Origin: DATNIB01 sp035604685
Lineage (GTDB): Bacteria > Actinomycetota > Acidimicrobiia > Acidimicrobiales > RAAP-2
Assembly (NCBI GenBank): GCA_035604685.1
Contig: DATNIB010000015.1
Span: forward strand, 1 to 8,681
Direction: 5' to 3'
Length of the DNA: 8,681 bases
Part shown: piece after piece, positions 1 to 5,257 of the stretch
Numbering within the stretch: the stretch's first letter is position 1
Layout: each line of letters opens with the position of its first letter
Position numbers and translations under genes: made by a program
The notes under the pieces: generated by a model
What the model was told of the DNA's origin: nothing
What the model saw: the letters and a program-made list of their open reading frames with translations, nothing else
Databases searched by the model: none

Positions 1-570
1 GCCACCAGCGACGGGCAGCTCATCGGGGCCGGCCGACCGTTGCGCCGCAGTGCCGAGCGCCTGGCCGTCGCCCAACGGGAGCTGGCCACCAAGCAGCGGG
101 GGTCTGGTCACCGGGCCAAGGCGGCCGAGCGGGTGGGGGCCCTCCACCGCAGGGTGGCCAACCAACGACGGGACTTCGCCCACCAGCTGTCGCGTTCGTT
201 GGTCAACCACTACGACCTGATCGTCCACGAGGACTTGAAGATCACCAATCTGGTCCGCCGACCCCGACCGAAAAAGGATGAAGAAGCCGGGACGTACCTG
301 GTGAACGGGGCCCGGGCCAAGGCAGGACGCAATCGCTCCATCCATGACGCCGGGTGGGGACAGCTGCTGTCGTTCACGGTGTACAAGGCGGAAGAGGCCG
401 GTCGCCAGGTGATCGCAGTGGACCCCCGCTACACGTCGCAGCGCTGCTCGTCCTGCGGGCACGTGGAGGCGGCCAACCGGTGCAGCCAAGCTGCGTTCCG
501 CTGTCTCTCCTGTGGCCACCAGGCCCAGGCGGACGTGAACGCGGCCCTGAACATCCTGCGGCCCCATTAG
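1..570 (+). CDS. tnpB: TnpB, RNA-guided RuvC-like nuclease (partial, N-terminus outside window)
   Basis: The frame is open from base 1, giving 189 codons of the C-terminal half of TnpB. Visible parts, numbered from base 1, are the second RuvC acidic motif in 'IVHEDLKI' (E77), a zinc finger of two CxxC pairs (C149/C152 and C168/C171), and the final RuvC acid in 'QADVNAALNIL' (D178). The segment 'DPRYTSQRCSSCG' is typical of the family. The first RuvC Asp should lie just upstream of 'ATSDGQ' and is not visible, so activity cannot be judged fully. TnpB proteins are DNA endonucleases guided by an omega RNA from the element's 3' end; they cut excised sites and so help the element persist. The visible part has no frameshift or stop. 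An ATG-less internal start at 40 is possible but unlikely, because homology continues to the window edge. Confidence 0.93.
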   Translation, partial: ATSDGQLIGAGRPLRRSAERLAVAQRELATKQRGSGHRAKAAERVGALHRRVANQRRDFAHQLSRSLVNHYDLIVHEDLKITNLVRRPRPKKDEEAGTYLVNGARAKAGRNRSIHDAGWGQLLSFTVYKAEEAGRQVIAVDPRYTSQRCSSCGHVEAANRCSQAAFRCLSCGHQAQADVNAALNILRPH

Positions 571-640
571 GGCCCGACGGGGACTGGTCCCCGTGGAGGC
601 TTGAAGATGAGCCACTACCCATGACCTCGCTCACGAGCAC
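460..640 (+). ncRNA. Putative omega RNA (reRNA) overlapping the tnpB 3' end
   Basis: In characterised TnpB systems the guide RNA derives from the 3' end of tnpB plus the right end, and the guide is the roughly 16-20 nt just beyond the element. Here the scaffold would include the tnpB tail and the 577-594 hairpin. The guide would begin near 620-622 and read into mutY. The start and processing site cannot be seen from sequence, so the coordinates are only indicative. This is inferred from family knowledge and position. Confidence 0.35.
577..594 (+). repeat. Perfect inverted repeat (hairpin) 7 bp after the tnpB stop
   Basis: ACGGGGAC (577-584) and GTCCCCGT (587-594) are exact reverse complements, giving a 7-8 bp GC-rich stem with a 2-4 nt loop. 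It lies between the tnpB stop and the mutY junction, so it is a good candidate for the right-end subterminal hairpin or an omega RNA stem. No T-tract follows, which argues against a plain terminator. Confidence 0.7.
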
Positions 641-726
641 ACGCCACGGGTCGCGCGTGCGGCGCCACGGGAGGTCCCGCCGGTGCGCGTGGCCCAACGC
701 CCGATGCGGCCGGCCACGGACGCCAT
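620..726 (-). pseudogene. mutY: 5' remnant of mutY (A/G-specific adenine glycosylase), interrupted by the TnpB element
   Basis: Reading down from about 679, the minus strand encodes 'RDLPWRRTRDPW' followed by 'RVLVSEVM', the hallmark N-terminal segment of MutY, which normally continues 'LQQTQ'. After the Met codon at 622-620 the sequence changes to TnpB-element DNA. MutY removes adenine mispaired with 8-oxoguanine. Upstream, an ATG at 726 opens a different frame reading 'MASVAGRIGRWA'; this supplies the Trp usually found about five residues before RDLPW. The two frames join if one base is missing around 680-693. The remnant therefore looks both truncated and frameshifted. A TTG at 697 in the RDLPW frame is the alternative start and would need no frameshift. 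It directly follows the MaoC gene on the same strand, so it was probably co-transcribed. Identification is confident; the frameshift is less so. Confidence 0.82.
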
Positions 727-740
727 GCTCGACGCGCTCG

Positions 741-1253
741 TCAATCCCAGACGTCGTCCCCGTAGGGCCGCCGGTGCGGCGGGAGGCTCTCCCTCTTCCA
801 GACCATGACCTTGCGGCGGAAGAAGCACACCTCGTCCCCGTCCTGGTTGAACGCCTTGGTCTCGACCGTCACGATCCCGCGGTCGCCCTTCGACTTCGAC
901 TCCACCTTGTCGACGACCCTCGTCTCCGCGTAGATGGTGTCGCCGTGGAAGGTCGGGTTCTTATGGAGCAGCGACTCCACCTCGAGGTTGGCGATGCAGG
1001 ACCCGCTCACGTCGGGCACGCTCATCCCGAGGGCCAACGAGTACACGAGGTTGCCCACGACGACGTTGCGTCCCTGCACGGTGTCGTGCTCGGCGAACCA
1101 GGCGTTCGTGTGGAGCGGGTGGTGGTTCATGGTGATCATGCAGAAGAGATGGTCGTCGTACTCGGTGATCGTCTTGCCCGGCCAGTGGCGGTAGACGTCT
1201 CCGATCTCGAAGTCCTCGTAGGCGCGGCCGAAGGGCCGGTCGTGCGTCGTCAT
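741..1253 (-). CDS. MaoC-family dehydratase, probable mesaconyl-CoA hydratase of the ethylmalonyl-CoA pathway
   Basis: This 170-residue protein has a single hot-dog fold of the MaoC type. Visible landmarks are 'HWPGKTITEYDDHLFC' (23-38), the hydratase-like segment 'NHHPLH' (43-48, in the place of the classical D-x-N-P-x-H motif), 'GMSVPDVSG' (76-84), 'FHGDTIYAET' (102-111) and 'SKGDRGIVTVETK' (121-133). I recall the same pattern from the MaoC protein encoded beside crotonyl-CoA carboxylase/reductase genes in Streptomyces. With the dehydrogenase and lyase nearby, this suggests hydration of mesaconyl-CoA to beta-methylmalyl-CoA. Proteobacterial Mch is about twice as long (double hot-dog), so this is the short actinobacterial form. 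The start is an ATG preceded by AAAGGAG with 10 nt spacing. It follows the DUF6941-like gene after 51 bp and leads into the mutY remnant. MaoC family is certain; the exact substrate is inferred from context. Confidence 0.93.
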   Translation of the reverse strand: MTTHDRPFGRAYEDFEIGDVYRHWPGKTITEYDDHLFCMITMNHHPLHTNAWFAEHDTVQGRNVVVGNLVYSLALGMSVPDVSGSCIANLEVESLLHKNPTFHGDTIYAETRVVDKVESKSKGDRGIVTVETKAFNQDGDEVCFFRRKVMVWKRESLPPHRRPYGDDVWD

Positions 1254-1304
1254 CGCGGCAGTGCTCCTTTGTTTGCGGCCGAGCGTCGGGCGCCGTCCGG
1301 CCGG

Positions 1305-1736
1305 TCAGGGAACGAGCGGGCGGGGGCGGGTGGTGAACCCGACCGCCGCGCCGGCCAGCGCCTCGCCGTCGATGGTGAGGCGCCAGACGTATCGGGTCCC
1401 GGGGACGAGCGGGATGGGGCCGAGATTGACCGCCAGCGCCACGTCGATCGGCGAACCCGCGGGGATGCCCGGGGGTTGGGCCACCGAGAACTCGCCCCGC
1501 ACCTCGACGGGCTGGGACCCCTCGGGCGTGTCGATCATCATCGGGCGGCCGTCGGCGTCCTCCAAGAAGAGCTCCCAGTGGTGGGACACCCCCGCCTCGT
1601 TCCAGTCGACCTCGATCTTGAGCGCAATGGCCGACGGCACGGGGTCCGGACCGGTCATGCTCCAGCCACCCCCCAGGATGTACAGCTTGCCGTCGGAGAC
1701 CTGGGCGGCGTCGCACAGCAGCATGGTGACCTTCAC
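1305..1736 (-). CDS. DUF6941-like conserved protein of unknown function
   Basis: This is a 143-residue soluble protein beginning 'MKVTMLLCDAAQVSDGKLYI' and followed by 'LGGGW'. I associate that N-terminal signature with the actinobacterial family named DUF6941, from memory rather than a search. The rest alternates short beta-type stretches ('KIEVDW', 'HHWELFLED', 'RYVWRLTIDG'), suggesting a small beta-sandwich. No catalytic motif, signal peptide or membrane segment is visible. The start is GTG at 1736; an in-frame ATG four codons later is the alternative. No Shine-Dalgarno sequence precedes the GTG, but a -10-like TAACCT ends 7 nt before it, which would suit a leaderless transcript. It lies 51 bp upstream of the MaoC gene on the same strand and is probably co-transcribed with it, and it is divergent from the methyltransferase gene. 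I can assign no function. Confidence 0.85.
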   Translation of the reverse strand: MKVTMLLCDAAQVSDGKLYILGGGWSMTGPDPVPSAIALKIEVDWNEAGVSHHWELFLEDADGRPMMIDTPEGSQPVEVRGEFSVAQPPGIPAGSPIDVALAVNLGPIPLVPGTRYVWRLTIDGEALAGAAVGFTTRPRPLVP

Positions 1737-1743
1737 GCCCGGC

Positions 1744-1749
1744 AGGTTA
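1744..1749 (-). promoter_or_regulatory. Possible -10 element for a leaderless start of the DUF6941-like gene
   Basis: On the minus strand TAACCT (TAnnnT form) ends 7 nt before the GTG start at 1736. No convincing -35 is visible. The spacing equals that of the -10-like box before the CoA-lyase gene, which is the main reason to list it. Confidence 0.25.
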
Positions 1750-1824
1750 TCGGCCGGGGCTCGACGGCCCGTGGAAGACTCCCGACGTGCGCTCGGACGT
1801 GCCGACGACCGCCGCCCCCGCTCG

Positions 1825-2478
1825 ATGACCGAGCTGCAGGGCCTACGCGACGACGTCTACCGTCGACCGCTCGCCACCGCCCTCGAGCGGCTCGGCCTCG
1901 GGCCCGGCTGGCGCTGCGTCGATGTCGGGGCGGGCGGCGGTGACGTGTCGGTGGCCATGGCCGAGGTCGTGGGACACGGCGGCCGGATCTACGCGGTCGA
2001 CAGCAACCCACTGGCCCGAGACGAGGTGGCGGCCGCCGCGGCCGCGCACAGCCAGGTCATCGCCATCACCCAAGCGGGCGAGGACCTCACCTTGCCCGAG
2101 CCGGTCGACCTCGCCTTCTGCCGGTTCTTGCTGCTGCATGTCTTGGACCCCGCAGTCGTCCTGCGCCGGATGGTGCGGGCCGTGCGCCCCGGCGGCTGGG
2201 TGGTCGCACAAGAGCCCATCACCTCGGCGGGCCGCGTGGGTGGCGCACCCCTGTCGATGCCCGACGCGCGGCATCCCGACGTCGGCGCGCTGCTCCCGGC
2301 GCTCGCGCGCGACGCCGGACTGCGCATCGTCGACGCCTGGGCCGAGGCGCCGGCCGGCGTCGGCCCCGGTCCGGTGCGCACCTACCTGGCGGAGCTGACC
2401 GGGGTCGACCCCGGCGATGACCCGATCGTGCTCCCCCCGCTGGTCACAGTGGTGGGCCGAACCGAGGCCCCCGGGTAG
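1825..2478 (+). CDS. Class I SAM-dependent methyltransferase
   Basis: This 217-residue protein has a Rossmann-type methyltransferase core. Motif I is 'VDVGAGGGDV' (32-41). The acidic residue ending strand 2 is D59 in 'IYAVDSNP', motif II-like is 'PVDLAFCRFLLLHVLDP' (93-109), and post-motif 'AVRPGGWVVAQEP' follows (119-131). This resembles the UbiE/Methyltransf_23/31 group; the substrate cannot be read from sequence. The start is uncertain. ATG 1825 begins 'MTELQGLRDDVYRRPL' as in homologous N-termini, but has no clear ribosome binding site. An in-frame GTG at 1771 would add 18 residues. The frame stays open farther upstream, but that part overlaps the minus-strand DUF6941-like gene and has no methyltransferase similarity. 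It ends 9 bp before the acyl-CoA dehydrogenase gene, so the two are almost certainly co-transcribed. No methylation step is known in the ethylmalonyl-CoA pathway. Confidence 0.88.
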   Translation: MTELQGLRDDVYRRPLATALERLGLGPGWRCVDVGAGGGDVSVAMAEVVGHGGRIYAVDSNPLARDEVAAAAAAHSQVIAITQAGEDLTLPEPVDLAFCRFLLLHVLDPAVVLRRMVRAVRPGGWVVAQEPITSAGRVGGAPLSMPDARHPDVGALLPALARDAGLRIVDAWAEAPAGVGPGPVRTYLAELTGVDPGDDPIVLPPLVTVVGRTEAPG

Positions 2479-2487
2479 CCTGCGGCG

Positions 2488-4083
2488 GTGACCGAGCGAC
2501 CCGCAGCCGACCTGGGGGCCGCCGCCGCCGTGGTCTCGCTGGCCGAGGGGGTGCTCGACACCGCGGCGAGGCGCGTGGTGGCGGGGGGTGGCGTGGACGC
2601 CAACCAGGTGATCGCCTACGACCTGGCGCACGCGGCCGCCGGCGTCGCCATCGCCGCCTCGGCGCTCGACTACGGCGCACTCGGCGACATCGAGGGTCGG
2701 CTGGCCTGTGCGTTCGTGGCCGACATGCTCGTGGACCTCATGGCGAAGGTGGCCGGCCGGGAGGCGGCGTGGGGCACCGAACCGGGCTGGTCCCGTCCGG
2801 CCAAGGGTTTCGTGGCGGTGTGGCGGCGTCCGGAGGTCCTGGCGGCGCTGTGCGGCGAGGAGGGTCCGCGACACCTGAGCGAGGACTTCGAGCTCGTGCG
2901 CGCCACCTTCCACCGCTTCGCCGAGGACAAGATCCGCCCGCACGCGGAGCACGTGCACCGCACCAACGGCGACGTGCCCGAAGAGCTGATCGCGGGCCTG
3001 GGCGAGCTCGGCGGCTTCGGGCTGTCGGTCCCCGAGTCCTACGGCGGGTTCGCCACCGGCGGGGAGAGCGACTACCTCGGGATGGTCGTTGCCACCGAGG
3101 AGCTGAGCTGGGGCTCGCTCGCCATCGGTGGGTCGCTCATGACCCGTCCGGAGATCTTGACCCGCGCCCTCGTGCGCGGGGGGACCGAGGAACAGAAGCG
3201 GCACTGGCTGCCCAGGCTGGCCTCGGCGGAGGTCCTGGCGGCCGTCGCCGTGACCGAGCCCGACCACGGCTCGGATGTGGCCGGGATCACCACCTCGGCG
3301 ACGCCGACCGAGGGCGGGTGGCTGATCAACGGCGTGAAGACCTGGTGCACCTTCGCCGCGCGCGCCGAGGTCCTCATGCTGCTCGCCCGCACCGACCCCG
3401 ACCGAGCCCGGGCCCACCGGGGCCTGTCCATGTTCATCGTGGAGAAGCCGGTCGGCGACGGCCACGGGTTCCTGTTCCACCAGGACCGCCCGTCGGCGCC
3501 CGGCCGCCTCGAGGGTCGACCCATCGACACCCTCGGGTACCGCGGCATGCACTCCTATGAGCTCGCCTTCGAGAACTGGTTCGTCCCGTCCGAGAACCTG
3601 GTCGGCGAGGCCAACGGCCTGGGTCAGGGCTTCTACCTCCAGATGCAGGGCTTCGAGAACGGCCGGCTGCAGACGGCGGCCCGGGCGCTCGGCGTCATGC
3701 AGGCGGCCTACGAGGCGGCGCTCGCCTACGCCGGACAGCGCACCGTCTTCGGGGCGCCGGTGCTCGACTATCAGCTGACCCGGGTCAAGCTGGCGCGCAT
3801 GGCCGTCATCATCCAGGCCGCCCGCCAGTTCTCCTACGAGGTGGCAAGGCGCATGGCCAAGGGCGAGGGGGCCATGGAGGCGTCCATGGTGAAGGCCTAC
3901 GTCTGCCGGGCGGCCGAGTGGGTGACGCGCGAGGCGATGCAGATCCACGGCGGCATGGGCTACGCCGAGGAGTTCCCCGTGAGCCGCTACTTCGTCGACG
4001 CCCGGGTGCTCTCCATCTTCGAGGGGGCTGACGAGACCCTGGCGCTGAAGGTCATCGCCCGCCAGCTCCTAGAGCGCGCCTGA
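2488..4083 (+). CDS. Acyl-CoA dehydrogenase with N-terminal extension, probable (2S)-methylsuccinyl-CoA dehydrogenase
   Basis: This 531-residue protein has a complete acyl-CoA dehydrogenase core from about residue 130, preceded by about 125 extra residues that are helix-rich and Ala-rich. In the core are 'VAVTEPDHGSDVAG' (253-266, FAD/substrate loop), 'GQRTVFG' (416-422), 'MQIHGGMGYAEEFPVSR' (484-500, FAD contact) and the catalytic base E512 in 'SIFEGADET'. Ordinary acyl-CoA dehydrogenases are about 380-400 residues. An N-terminal extension on the core is a feature of methylsuccinyl-CoA dehydrogenase, which oxidises (2S)-methylsuccinyl-CoA to mesaconyl-CoA and passes electrons to ETF. The MaoC hydratase and CoA lyase on either side support that reading. 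The start is GTG, 9 bp after the methyltransferase stop, with no strong Shine-Dalgarno, consistent with translational coupling. It converges on the lyase gene with 18 bp between stops. The family is certain and the substrate is likely. Confidence 0.95.
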   Translation: MTERPAADLGAAAAVVSLAEGVLDTAARRVVAGGGVDANQVIAYDLAHAAAGVAIAASALDYGALGDIEGRLACAFVADMLVDLMAKVAGREAAWGTEPGWSRPAKGFVAVWRRPEVLAALCGEEGPRHLSEDFELVRATFHRFAEDKIRPHAEHVHRTNGDVPEELIAGLGELGGFGLSVPESYGGFATGGESDYLGMVVATEELSWGSLAIGGSLMTRPEILTRALVRGGTEEQKRHWLPRLASAEVLAAVAVTEPDHGSDVAGITTSATPTEGGWLINGVKTWCTFAARAEVLMLLARTDPDRARAHRGLSMFIVEKPVGDGHGFLFHQDRPSAPGRLEGRPIDTLGYRGMHSYELAFENWFVPSENLVGEANGLGQGFYLQMQGFENGRLQTAARALGVMQAAYEAALAYAGQRTVFGAPVLDYQLTRVKLARMAVIIQAARQFSYEVARRMAKGEGAMEASMVKAYVCRAAEWVTREAMQIHGGMGYAEEFPVSRYFVDARVLSIFEGADETLALKVIARQLLERA

Positions 4084-4101
4084 GGGAATGGGCGGGGGGC
4101 G

Positions 4102-5040
4102 TCAGCCGACCGAGCGGCGGAGCCCGGCGCGCTCGCCGCGGACGACGAATTTGGTGGCGATCTTGCGGCTGGCCTCGTCGATCATCTCGTCGCCGAACAT
4201 GACCGAGCCAGTCCGGTCGTCCTCGGTGGCCTTTCGATAGGCCTCCAAGATGTCAAAGGCGCGGTCGAACTGCTCCTGGGTCGGTGAGTAGACCTCGTTC
4301 AACACGAGGGCCTGGTCCGGCGTGAGAGCCCACTTCCCGTCGTAACCGAGGATCCGTGTGCGCTCGGCGTAGACGCGCAGCGCGTCGTTGTCGCGCACGT
4401 AGAGGAACGGCCCGTCGATGACCTGCAGGCCGTTGGCGCGTCCGGCCATGAGGATCTTGGAGAACACGTAGTGGAAGTGGTCCCCCGGGTACTCGGGGAT
4501 CGCCACGCCGCCGGTCAGGATCGGCATCTCCATGGAGGCGGCGAAGTCGGCCGGTCCGAAGATGATCGCCTCAAGGCGCGGGGAGGCCGCACAGATCTCC
4601 TCGACGTTGATGAGCCCCCGGGTTGTCTCGATCTGGGCCTCGATGCCGACGTGGCCGCGGGGCAGGCCACTGTTCTCCTCGACCTGGGTGAGCAGCAGAT
4701 CGAGCGCCACCACCTCGGCCGCCGACTGGACCTTGGGCAGCATGATCTCGTCCAACCGCTCGCCGGCCCCGCCTACCACCTCGATCACGTCGCCGTAGGT
4801 CCACCGGGTGTCCCACGCGTTGACCCGCACGCAGAGCACCCGCTCGTCCCAGGGCAGGTTCTTGATCGCGTCGACCGCCTTGGCCCGCGCCCCCACCTTC
4901 TCGAGGGGTGCCACCGCGTCCTCCAAGTCGAGGAACGTCATGTCGGCGGCCACGGTGGGCGCCTTGGCCAGGAATCGGTCGCTCGAGGCCGGAGTGGACA
5001 GGCACGAGCGACGGGGCAGGTCACGGGAGCGCGCGGACAT
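4102..5040 (-). CDS. HpcH/HpaI-type CoA ester lyase, probable beta-methylmalyl-CoA/malyl-CoA lyase
   Basis: This 312-residue TIM-barrel lyase belongs to the CitE/Mcl family. Visible landmarks are 'RRSCLSTPASSDRFL' (10-24), 'FLDLEDAVAP' (36-45), the substrate Arg in 'VRVNAWDT' (R72), 'IMLPKVQSA' (99-107), 'VGIEAQIET' with candidate Mg ligands E134/E138, 'IIFGPADF' (D165, second Mg ligand), and the C-terminal lid 'GSVMFGDEMIDEASRK' (278-293). It would cleave beta-methylmalyl-CoA to propionyl-CoA and glyoxylate, the last split of the ethylmalonyl-CoA pathway. The sequence looks like the lyase of Streptomyces ethylmalonyl-CoA gene sets. One deviation from the relatives I recall is 'GKWALTP' (236-242) where they have a His before the Pro. 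The ATG at 5040 is chosen because family similarity begins there, although the frame stays open to 5631. No Shine-Dalgarno is present, but a -10-like TACCAT ends 7 nt upstream, suggesting a leaderless mRNA. Confidence 0.94.
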   Translation of the reverse strand: MSARSRDLPRRSCLSTPASSDRFLAKAPTVAADMTFLDLEDAVAPLEKVGARAKAVDAIKNLPWDERVLCVRVNAWDTRWTYGDVIEVVGGAGERLDEIMLPKVQSAAEVVALDLLLTQVEENSGLPRGHVGIEAQIETTRGLINVEEICAASPRLEAIIFGPADFAASMEMPILTGGVAIPEYPGDHFHYVFSKILMAGRANGLQVIDGPFLYVRDNDALRVYAERTRILGYDGKWALTPDQALVLNEVYSPTQEQFDRAFDILEAYRKATEDDRTGSVMFGDEMIDEASRKIATKFVVRGERAGLRRSVG

Positions 5041-5047
5041 GGTGGTG

Positions 5048-5076
5048 ATGGTAACGGCTCCGTTCTGGCCGGAGAA
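5048..5076 (-). promoter_or_regulatory. Candidate promoter of the CoA-lyase gene
   Basis: On the minus strand TTCTCC (5076-5071) and TACCAT (5053-5048) are separated by 17 bp, and the -10 ends 7 nt before the ATG at 5040. The -35 match is weak and the -10 match moderate. With no ribosome binding site, a leaderless start is the simplest reading. Confidence 0.35.
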
Positions 5077-5104
5077 GCCCAGTTCGCGAGGCCGGCGCCG
5101 TTCG

Positions 5105-5115
5105 TACCGCCGGTA
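5105..5115. promoter_or_regulatory. 11-bp palindrome in the divergent intergenic region
   Basis: TACCG-C-CGGTA is a perfect palindrome about 65 bp upstream of the CoA-lyase start and about 100 bp upstream of the NlpC/P60 promoter. It could be an operator for either gene. No known regulator motif was recognised. The same 217-bp gap (5041-5257) also holds a 9-bp direct repeat GTTCGCGAG at 5082-5090 and 5170-5178. Chance occurrence is quite possible. Confidence 0.25.
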
Positions 5116-5217
5116 GGACCACCGTCTCGAACTCTTCACATTCTCGCCAAGTTGGCCACTGACCTGGCGGTTCGCGAGCGAGACCCGCCGTTGGGCGCGG
5201 TCCGGTCCAACGGGTGT

Positions 5218-5246
5218 TTGACCCGGCTCGGGGGGCCCAATAAAGA
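5218..5246 (+). promoter_or_regulatory. Housekeeping-type promoter for the NlpC/P60 gene
   Basis: TTGACC (5218-5223) and TAAAGA (5241-5246) are separated by exactly 17 bp. They are followed by an expected start of transcription around 5253-5256, just before the GTG at 5258. The -35 matches the consensus in five of six bases; the -10 is weaker but is a rare AT-rich patch in GC-rich DNA. The -10 overlaps the upstream in-frame ATG (5246-5248), which argues that this ATG is not the start. Confidence 0.6.
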
Positions 5247-5257
5247 TGTTCGGCATT

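Larger units (their letters stand above)
1..620 (+). mobile_element. Right-hand part of an IS200/IS605-family (IS1341-like) element carrying tnpB
   Basis: This is the 3' portion of a TnpB-bearing element; its left end lies outside the window. The right boundary is inferred from where mutY coding sequence resumes on the minus strand. The mutY reading frame is recognisable from 726 down to the Met codon at 622-620, and beyond that the sequence is no longer MutY-like. A strong hairpin (577-594) lies between the tnpB stop and the boundary, as is usual for subterminal structures of this family. Elements of this family make no target duplication, so the junction cannot be confirmed from a repeat. 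It could be off by a few bases because the right-end cleavage motif often resembles the target motif. No tnpA is visible. Confidence 0.75.

Noticed and set aside
354..1943. 529-codon open frame on the plus strand
   Set aside because: It overlaps tnpB, the mutY remnant, the MaoC gene and the DUF6941-like gene, all of which have clear family motifs. Its own product is Arg/Val/His-rich low-complexity sequence typical of a GC-rich shadow frame.
1843..3948. 701-codon open frame on the minus strand
   Set aside because: It is antisense to the methyltransferase and acyl-CoA dehydrogenase genes, whose motifs are unmistakable. The antisense product shows only Gly/His/Arg-rich filler with no domain.
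4084..4101. Terminator between the convergent dehydrogenase and CoA-lyase genes
   Set aside because: Only 18 bp of G-rich sequence separates the stops, and no inverted repeat with a T-run is present.
5041..5257. Possible cyclic-di-AMP or other riboswitch before the NlpC/P60 gene
   Set aside because: Such riboswitches often precede cell-wall hydrolase genes in actinobacteria, but I saw no matching conserved core. The promoter found here also leaves almost no 5' leader.
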